Shown: in pieces, positions 7,398 to 7,992 of the stretch
Numbering within the stretch: position 1 is the first letter of the stretch
Layout: each line of letters opens with the position of its first letter
Assembly: GCA_020057805.1 (NCBI GenBank)
Contig: JAGVFD010000200.1
Coordinates: 1 to 7,992 of the forward strand
Length of the DNA: 7,992 bases
Reading direction: 5' to 3'
Source: Sideroxydans sp.
Lineage (GTDB): Bacteria; Pseudomonadota; Gammaproteobacteria; Burkholderiales; Gallionellaceae
The notes under the pieces: model-generated
Databases searched by the model: none
Seen by the model: only the letters and a program-made list of their open reading frames with translations
What the model was told of the DNA's origin: nothing
Made by a program: the position numbers and the translations under genes

Positions 7398-7992
7398 ATG
7401 CGGCAAAACGGCGCGAAATATTCTTGCGCCTGCAAGCCGCCAATCCGCACCCCACCACCGAACTAGAACACGCTAATCCATTCGAGTTACTGGTCGCCGT
7501 CATCCTCTCGGCGCAAGCCACCGACAAAAGCGTGAACCTCGCCACGCGCGAACTGTTTCCCGTTGCACGTACCCCGCAAGCTATTTTTGATTTAGGCGAA
7601 GCCGAACTACGCGGCTACGTGCAACGCATCGGCCTGTATCAAACCAAAAGCAAACACATCATTCAGATGTGTCGCATCCTGCTTGAACAACATGGCGGCG
7701 AAGTGCCGCAGACGCGTGAAGCACTGGAAGCCCTGCCTGGGGTAGGCCGCAAGACCGCCAATGTCATTCTCAACACCGCCTTCGGCCAGCCGACCATCGC
7801 CGTCGATACGCACATCTTCCGCATCAGCAACCGCATCGGTTTAGCCCCCAGCAAAGACGTGGTGGAAGTGGAAAAGAAACTCATGAAATTCATCCCCGAC
7901 GAATTCAAACAAGACGCACACCATTGGCTCATCCTGCATGGACGCTACACTTGCATCGCACGCAAACCGAAATGTGGGGAATGCATCATTCA
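7394..7992 (+). CDS. nth: Endonuclease III, 3' end cut by the window edge
   Basis: Endonuclease III is a bifunctional DNA glycosylase and AP lyase that removes oxidised pyrimidines in base excision repair. The 199 codons present cover nearly all of the usual 211 residues. Visible features are [20 protein letters not shown] (28-47), the helix-hairpin-helix [10 protein letters not shown] (114-123) with catalytic Lys120, and VDTHIFR (137-143) with catalytic Asp138. [20 protein letters not shown] follows from residue 176, containing Cys187 and Cys194, with Cys197 after it. These are the first three of four ligands for the 4Fe-4S cluster; the fourth lies just past the edge. The start ATG overlaps the rsxE stop, with GAGGT at 7380-7384 as ribosome binding site. 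The frame has no stop before the edge. Cotranscription with rsx matches the E. coli arrangement. Confidence 0.96.
   Translation, partial: MNAAKRREIFLRLQAANPHPTTELEHANPFELLVAVILSAQATDKSVNLATRELFPVARTPQAIFDLGEAELRGYVQRIGLYQTKSKHIIQMCRILLEQHGGEVPQTREALEALPGVGRKTANVILNTAFGQPTIAVDTHIFRISNRIGLAPSKDVVEVEKKLMKFIPDEFKQDAHHWLILHGRYTCIARKPKCGECII

Overview
The window reads as ordinary chromosomal DNA of a Gram-negative bacterium, most likely a betaproteobacterium. This is inferred from the gammaproteobacterial-style rsx/rnf gene order, a class 2 (quinone-linked) PyrD and the general protein character. The genus cannot be fixed from the sequence alone. Coding density is high, all genes except one lie on the + strand, and I see no insertion sequence, phage gene, CRISPR array, tRNA or rRNA.

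Layout. Positions 2-571 hold the end (or nearly all) of an unrecognised integral membrane protein, directly abutted by pyrD (572-1591), the quinone-dependent dihydroorotate dehydrogenase. A strong REP-like inverted repeat (1623-1693) fills the gap between pyrD and a convergent small gene of unknown function on the - strand (1713-2063). The divergent gap 2064-2229 carries a plausible sigma70-type promoter, a perfect 7-bp palindrome overlapping its -35 element, and a good ribosome binding site. From there a tightly packed operon runs to the window edge: rsxA, rsxB, rsxC, rsxD, rsxG, rsxE and nth (cut by the edge).

How the genes work together. RsxABCDGE (RnfABCDGE) is a membrane complex that moves electrons between NADH and ferredoxin-type carriers, coupled to an ion gradient. 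In enterobacteria it also keeps the redox sensor SoxR reduced. All six subunits are present, complete and in the order used by E. coli, and five of the six junctions within rsxA-nth are ATGA stop/start overlaps, which implies translational coupling. nth encodes the iron-sulfur DNA glycosylase endonuclease III and sits last, as in E. coli.

Nothing here is clearly a new system. The points most worth a second look are the missing aspartate in the RsxG flavinylation motif, the palindrome over the rsx promoter, the REP-like hairpin, and the two unrecognised genes flanking pyrD and rsx.
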